Shown here in pieces: positions 4,634 through 8,316 of a DNA stretch of 8,316 nt. The DNA is from Lachnospiraceae bacterium UBA1753 (GTDB taxonomy: Bacteria; Bacillota; Clostridia; Lachnospirales; Lachnospiraceae), in the NCBI GenBank assembly GCA_002317595.1, contig DCHL01000082.1, forward strand, positions 1 through 8,316, in the 5' to 3' direction. Every line of letters begins with the position of its first letter. Position 1 is the stretch's first letter. The position numbers and the translations under genes were made by a program. The notes under the pieces are model-generated. The model saw only the letters and a list, made by a program, of their open reading frames with translations. It made no database searches and had not been told where the DNA came from.

Positions 4634-6576
4634 CTGCGGCCTCCTTTCATTTTAGGCTTCCTTGAACTGCCTCTGCTGTCCTTGTTCACGGGCTTTTTTG
4701 AGTTTCCTCTGTTATCCTTATTGATAGGCTTCCTTGAGCTGCCTCTGCTGTCCTTAGCTGCAGCACTCTTTTCGGTGCGCTCCTTGTACGGTCTCGGTGG
4801 AATCAGGCACTTGCCGCCATATCCGATGAGGTCTGCCCTTCCGTTCTGGAGAAGTGCAGTCTTCACAAGCTCATAATTCTTCGTGTCCTTATACTGGATA
4901 AGCGCACGCTGCATTGCCTTGCGCTTTACATCCCGCTCAACATATACCTCGGACATATCCCTGGGATCAAGTCCTGTATAGTACATTACCGTCGACAGAG
5001 TCGAGGGCGTCGGATAGAAATCCTGTACCTGCTCCGGGATGTAGCCTAAGTCCCTGATATACTCCGCCAGCGCTATCGCGTCCTCCATCGTAGATCCCGG
5101 ATGGGATGACATCAGGTACGGTACGGCGTACTGCTGCTTACCGACGCGGCGGTTGTAGTCTTCATATTTTTTCAAAAACCTGTCATACACCTGCCTTGAC
5201 GGCTTGCCCATGTATTTAAGTACACGCTCCGTGATGTGCTCTGGCGCCACTCTGAGCTGACCGCTGATATGGTGCTCAAGCATCTCATGGAAAAAAGTAT
5301 CGTCCTTGTCTGCAAGAAGATAATCGAATCTGATTCCCGAACGGATGAAGACCTTCTTCACACCGGAAAGCTTCCGCAGCTTCCTCAGAAGACTCAGATA
5401 ATCACTATGGTCAGCCTTCATGTTGGGACAGGGATTCGGAAAGAGACACTGCCTATGCTGGCACGCTCCCTTTTTCAGCTGCTTGGCACAGGCCGGGGCC
5501 CTAAAGTTGGCAGTCGGGCCCCCCACATCATGGATATACCCCTTGAACTGCTTATCCCCTGTCATCCGCTTTGCTTCCTCAAGAATCGACTCGTGACTTC
5601 TCACCTGCACAATCCTTCCCTGATGGAAGGTCAGTGCGCAGAAGGAACAGGCTCCAAAGCATCCCCTGTTGCTCGTAAGTGAAAACCTGATCTCCTCTAT
5701 CGCGGGCACTCCGCCCTGCGACTTGTAGGAGGGATGAATGTCGTTCATATAGGGCAGAGCGTAGATGTCGTCCATCTCCATCACGGAAAGTGGCATCTGC
5801 GGTGGATTCTGCACAACAAACACGCTGTGGTCGTATTCCTCAACCAGCGTTCCTGCCGTAAACGGGTCCGTATTCTCATACTGTATCTTAAAGGACCTCG
5901 CGTATTCCATTTTGTCCGTCCTTATTTTTTCAAAGGCAGGTAGCACGATTGGATTCGTAGTGGTGTCTATGCTTCGCGCACGGTACACTGTTCCACGCAC
6001 AAAGGTGATATCCCTGACCTCAATGCCTGAATTCAGTGCATCAGCAATCTCAACTATTGACTTCTCTCCCATTCCGTAGGATATGAGGTCGGCTCCTGAG
6101 TCCAGGAGAATTGAGCGTTTCATGGAATCTGACCAGTAGTCATAATGCCCCATCCTTCGCAGCGAGGCCTCAATTCCGCCCAGGATTATAGGTGTGTTCT
6201 TGTACTTTCTGCGAATGAGGTTCCCGTACACTGCCGCCGCATGGTCGGGGCGCTTGCCCATGACTCCGCCCGGTGTGTAGGAATCCTTGGAGCGGTGCTT
6301 CTTGTTCACCGTATAGTGATTAACCATGGAATCCATGTTGCCGGCACTGACCAGGAAGCCAAGCCTTGGCTCGCCAAGTACCGCTATGCTCTCCGGGTCC
6401 TTCCAATCGGGCTGGGCTATGATTCCCACGCTGTATCCCCGCGATTCCAGGACACGGCTGATAATGGCATGGCCAAAAGAGGAATGGTCCACATAGGCAT
6501 CCCCCACCACATACACGAAGTCAAGCTGCGCTATTCCCCGTGCCTCCATATCCTGTTTTGAAACCGGCAAGAACAT
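4630..6576 (-). CDS. ygiQ: YgiQ-family radical SAM protein
   Basis: A large radical S-adenosylmethionine protein of unknown reaction. Numbered from the start used here (648 residues), the N-terminal part has the family's FLPVSKQDMEARG (2-14) and GDAYVDHSSFG (25-35). The [4Fe-4S]/SAM motif is CFGACSFC, with Cys at 306, 310 and 313. A second Cys group (363, 372, 377, 383, within ACAKQLKKGACQHRQCLFP) is also typical and may hold another cluster. Family blocks VFIRSGIRFDYLL and QDFYPTPSTLSTVMYYTG follow. The last 45 residues are a basic low-complexity tail of three 12-residue repeats (KDSRGSSRKPIN-like, 608-643) ending KGGRR. The start is uncertain: the frame also offers GTG at 6591 and ATG at 6588, but neither has a ribosome site. 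The ATG at 6574-6576 has GGGA about seven bases upstream and gives the usual family N-terminus. A 26-bp duplication spans this start. The gene leads the phosphatase gene with a four-base stop/start overlap. Confidence 0.93.
   Translation of the reverse strand: MFLPVSKQDMEARGIAQLDFVYVVGDAYVDHSSFGHAIISRVLESRGYSVGIIAQPDWKDPESIAVLGEPRLGFLVSAGNMDSMVNHYTVNKKHRSKDSYTPGGVMGKRPDHAAAVYGNLIRRKYKNTPIILGGIEASLRRMGHYDYWSDSMKRSILLDSGADLISYGMGEKSIVEIADALNSGIEVRDITFVRGTVYRARSIDTTTNPIVLPAFEKIRTDKMEYARSFKIQYENTDPFTAGTLVEEYDHSVFVVQNPPQMPLSVMEMDDIYALPYMNDIHPSYKSQGGVPAIEEIRFSLTSNRGCFGACSFCALTFHQGRIVQVRSHESILEEAKRMTGDKQFKGYIHDVGGPTANFRAPACAKQLKKGACQHRQCLFPNPCPNMKADHSDYLSLLRKLRKLSGVKKVFIRSGIRFDYLLADKDDTFFHEMLEHHISGQLRVAPEHITERVLKYMGKPSRQVYDRFLKKYEDYNRRVGKQQYAVPYLMSSHPGSTMEDAIALAEYIRDLGYIPEQVQDFYPTPSTLSTVMYYTGLDPRDMSEVYVERDVKRKAMQRALIQYKDTKNYELVKTALLQNGRADLIGYGGKCLIPPRPYKERTEKSAAAKDSRGSSRKPINKDNRGNSKKPVNKDSRGSSRKPKMKGGRR
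4655..4762. repeat. 36-bp tandem repeat (3 copies) encoding the basic tail of YgiQ
   Basis: Copies at 4655-4690, 4691-4726 and 4727-4762, each beginning GGCTT and encoding twelve residues of the pattern KD(S/N)RG(S/N)S(R/K)KP. The two outer copies are nearly identical over their first 29 bases (GGCTTCCTTGA then CTGCCTCTGCTGTCCTT), while the middle copy has diverged at many positions. The period is a multiple of three, so the frame is kept. Confidence 0.92.
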
Positions 6577-6622
6577 ATTTTTTCCCATCACTATAAGGAC
6601 ATATTTTTTCCCATCATTATAA
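6573..6622. repeat. Tandem duplication of the ygiQ translation start region (24 bp x2, period 26)
   Basis: Positions 6573-6596 and 6599-6622 are identical at 23 of 24 bases (6591 differs from 6617). On the minus strand each copy reads ATGATGGGAAAAAATATG in its core, so the GGGA-like ribosome site and following ATG are present twice. The upstream copy opens a tiny frame (MMGKNMSL, then TAG) that repeats the possible YgiQ N-terminus (MMGKNMFL) and ends just before the second copy. Confidence 0.92.
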
Positions 6623-6656
6623 AAAATGGCGCCGAACAGTCTCTATGTCCGACGCC
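6621..6656 (-). terminator. Rho-independent terminator after the DegV-family gene
   Basis: On the minus strand GGCGTCGGACA (6646-6656) pairs with TGTTCGGCGCC (6628-6638) over 11 bp, including two G-U pairs, around a 7-base loop. A run of six T's (6621-6626) follows. It begins eight bases after the TAA stop at 6664-6666. It should separate degV transcription from the ygiQ operon. The T-run continues into TATAAT (6616-6621), which could serve as a -10 box for ygiQ, but no -35 box is recognisable at the right distance. Confidence 0.9.
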
Positions 6657-6663
6657 GAAAAAA

Positions 6664-7545
6664 TTACACTTTATGCTTTACTGAAACAGCCACTGCAAGG
6701 GAACCGAAACCTATGTGACAGCCAACTGACATTGACAACGGATCCACAAACATATCCGCTCCAGGGAAAGCCGCCTTCAGGTCATTCACCCAAAGCTCGA
6801 CGTCGGCATCGGAAGAAGAATGCGCCACATCAACCCTGATGCGGTCCTGCCATCCATCGCCCATACCACCGAAGCGATTCTCTATATCATCCTTGATTGC
6901 TTTAATCATGGTAACCTTGGCCTGCTTAACGCCTCGAACCTTGGCAAATGCATCGAGCTTCTCACCCTGAACCGTAAGCACGGGCTTCAGATTGAGCACT
7001 GTCGCAAGAGCGGCTCCTGCTGCGGTAACTCTTCCACCCTTCTTAAGATACTTCAGCGTGTCAACCATGATGTAAATGCTCGAATCAGCAGCTGTAGCTT
7101 CAAGAAACTCCTTGATTCTTGCGCCGCTCCACCCAGCCTCTGCCATCTGAAGTGCCTCAACTGCTGACGCTCTCTGGGTAATCGAAATGCGGTGATTATC
7201 AACTACAAAAACCCTGCCCTCATAATCTTCTTCCCGAGAAAGGGCTTCAGCTGTCTGAGTCGATGACGACAATGCGCTCGACATCGGGATGTATACAAGT
7301 TCATCATATTCCTGCAGAATCTCGTCCCACAGGTCCATCACATCACCAACCGGCGGCTGGCTCGTGGTGACATCAGCATCCTCTTCCAGGAATTTGTAGA
7401 ACTGCTCATGATTTAAGTCAACGCCCTCTTTGTACTCAACGTTGTTGATTGAAAAGGGCATAGGAAGCATAAAGACTCCCATCTCCTTCGCGCAATCCAT
7501 CGTCAGACCGCTGTTGGAATCCACAGCGATGGCAACCTTTTTCAT
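6664..7545 (-). CDS. DegV-family fatty-acid-binding protein
   Basis: A 293-residue protein of the DegV/FakB family, which binds a fatty acid between two domains. In species with the FakA kinase, such proteins present the fatty acid for phosphorylation before phospholipid synthesis; FakA is not in this window. The N-terminus KKVAIAVDSNSGLT (2-15) is the DegV strand-turn. TSQP (61-64) and SSALSSST (89-96) are the head-group-binding motifs of the first domain. VDTLKYLKKGGRVTAAGA (161-178) is the best-conserved family block, and the C-terminal GCHIGFG (275-281) replaces the more usual H-x-G-P-G with Phe. The length is normal. The ATG has AGGAG eight bases upstream. It appears to be a single gene, with its own strong terminator and 97 bases from the SGNH gene before it. 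The family call is firm; the bound lipid is unknown. Confidence 0.95.
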   Translation of the reverse strand: MKKVAIAVDSNSGLTMDCAKEMGVFMLPMPFSINNVEYKEGVDLNHEQFYKFLEEDADVTTSQPPVGDVMDLWDEILQEYDELVYIPMSSALSSSTQTAEALSREEDYEGRVFVVDNHRISITQRASAVEALQMAEAGWSGARIKEFLEATAADSSIYIMVDTLKYLKKGGRVTAAGAALATVLNLKPVLTVQGEKLDAFAKVRGVKQAKVTMIKAIKDDIENRFGGMGDGWQDRIRVDVAHSSSDADVELWVNDLKAAFPGADMFVDPLSMSVGCHIGFGSLAVAVSVKHKV

Positions 7546-7577
7546 TTTGATATCTCCTATAATAGTATAATAACCTC

Positions 7578-7606
7578 AATGTATCATATTTGACTGAAAT
7601 AGACAA
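7578..7606 (-). promoter_or_regulatory. Possible promoter of the DegV-family gene
   Basis: On the minus strand TTGTCT (7601-7606) and TACATT (7578-7583) are separated by 17 bases. Both boxes are only moderate matches. A further A/T-rich segment downstream (TATTATACTATTATAG, 7557-7572) offers other -10 boxes but no better -35 partner. The start and strength are uncertain. Confidence 0.35.
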
Positions 7607-7642
7607 ATTAAAGATGTATAGCTTTCGTCATCTCTTGCAGGG

Positions 7643-8316
7643 CTAATCATCATCCTCGTCATCCCTGATAATTCCGTGCGCCATGAGATATTCCTTCCAC
7701 AACAGAATATACTGGCTCTTGAGATGAACTCCGTCCGTCGTCGCATCCGAAATCAGACCATTGTTCTCATCAGTGAATATTTCATTAAGGTCAAGATAGT
7801 AAATGTGCTCCTTCGCAGCAATCTCCTTGAGCCGCTCGTTTCTCGCATCGATTGAATCATTCGAGAACACAGGGTTGGATGCAGCCTTCGCCGTGGTCAC
7901 ATGAATGATACTCTGGAGAAAAATCACCGCGTCAGGCTGTGTCTGCTTAATATAATCGATGAGATTGTAATAATACTGGTCCAGTGTCTCATCGTCGCCC
8001 CATCCCATCTCGTTCAGGCCAAACATTATGTAAACCTTCTTGAACTGACCCTGATTCTGTTCGAGCGCCTGGGCTATTGTTATTTTTCCTTCAGGTGTAT
8101 TGATAAACGCCTTGGTCGCAGCTTTGTATATCTGAATGCCCTTCTCGGCGTACACAGTGATATTCTCAAGCTGCGAATACATGCCGAATCCAAGTTCCCG
8201 TGAGTCACCGATGAAGCATGCATCATTGAAGTAATCCTCATCAACAAGCTTCCAGTCAGGATTCAGGTAATCCTCTTTCTTTTTCTTCTTTGAAGAGGAT
8301 TTCTTTTTCTTTGAGG
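7643..8316 (-). CDS. SGNH/GDSL-family hydrolase with Lys/Ser-rich linker (5' end cut by window edge)
   Basis: The C-terminal 223 complete codons of an esterase-like protein; the frame is open to the window edge, so the true start lies outside. The visible part begins with a Ser/Lys-rich linker (SKKKKSSSKKKKKED, residues 1-15) of the kind that often follows a membrane anchor or signal segment. The catalytic domain follows: block I is FIGDSRELG with the nucleophile Ser at visible residue 38 (codon 8201-8203), block III is FGLNEMG with Asn at 101, and block V is DGVHL with Asp 194 and His 197. Together these give a complete Ser-Asp-His set. It ends in an acidic DDEDDD tail. Relatives act on acyl or acetyl esters of surface polysaccharides and similar compounds; the substrate cannot be told here. 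An ATG at 8180-8182 falls after the catalytic Ser and is not the start. No convincing terminator follows, only a 5-bp stem (AGATG/CATCT) with TTTAATTT. Confidence 0.88.
   Translation of the reverse strand, partial: SKKKKSSSKKKKKEDYLNPDWKLVDEDYFNDACFIGDSRELGFGMYSQLENITVYAEKGIQIYKAATKAFINTPEGKITIAQALEQNQGQFKKVYIMFGLNEMGWGDDETLDQYYYNLIDYIKQTQPDAVIFLQSIIHVTTAKAASNPVFSNDSIDARNERLKEIAAKEHIYYLDLNEIFTDENNGLISDATTDGVHLKSQYILLWKEYLMAHGIIRDDEDDD

Noticed and set aside
5236..5682. Plus-strand open frame of 148 codons opposite ygiQ
   Set aside because: It is an antisense shadow of the conserved radical SAM region, with no ribosome site or family resemblance.
7604..7632. AGATG/CATCT stem followed by TTTAATTT as terminator of the SGNH gene
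   Set aside because: The stem is only five pairs with a 12-base loop and an interrupted T-run, too weak to call.

Overview
The window looks like chromosomal DNA from a low-to-medium GC Bacillota (Firmicutes), most plausibly a Lachnospiraceae-type clostridium (for example the Butyrivibrio/Roseburia neighbourhood). The reasons are strong GGAGG-type ribosome binding sites, sigma-A-like promoters, a DegV-family lipid-binding protein, a short CarD-like RNA polymerase binder, a YgiQ radical SAM protein and a PocR-domain chemoreceptor-like protein. The genus is inferred from gene content and style, not from a marker gene. All eight supported genes lie on the minus strand, so transcription runs from high to low coordinates. 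No gene-free stretch exceeds 300 bases; the longest, 2182-2379, holds a promoter, a palindrome and a large hairpin.

In the direction of transcription: an SGNH/GDSL hydrolase with a Lys/Ser linker (5' end outside the window, 7643-8316); a DegV-family protein (6664-7545) closed by a strong terminator (6628-6656); then a likely three-gene operon of a YgiQ-family radical SAM protein (4630-6576), a membrane sensor with HAMP and PP2C/RsbU-type phosphatase domains (2858-4633, GTG start overlapping the ygiQ stop) and a bacterial PH-domain protein (2380-2760). Next come a CarD-family regulator (1690-2181), a soluble PocR + minimal MCP-signalling-domain protein (718-1506) with its own promoter and terminator, and a TetR-family regulator (1-542, 3' end outside the window).

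The genes are mostly signalling and regulation: a stress-type phosphatase that probably acts on an anti-anti-sigma partner encoded elsewhere, a global RNA polymerase modulator, a soluble ligand-sensing receptor-like protein and a one-component repressor. I find no clearly new multi-gene system, CRISPR array, transposon or RNA gene. The least ordinary features are: (a) three separate short tandem repeats at gene boundaries of the ygiQ-phosphatase-PH operon (26 bp x2 at the ygiQ start, 36 bp x3 at the ygiQ end, 27 bp x2.9 after the phosphatase stop); (b) a consensus promoter, a palindrome at its start point and a terminator-like hairpin in front of carD, which could be an attenuator or small RNA; and (c) a mixed direct/inverted repeat just upstream of the PocR-MCP promoter.
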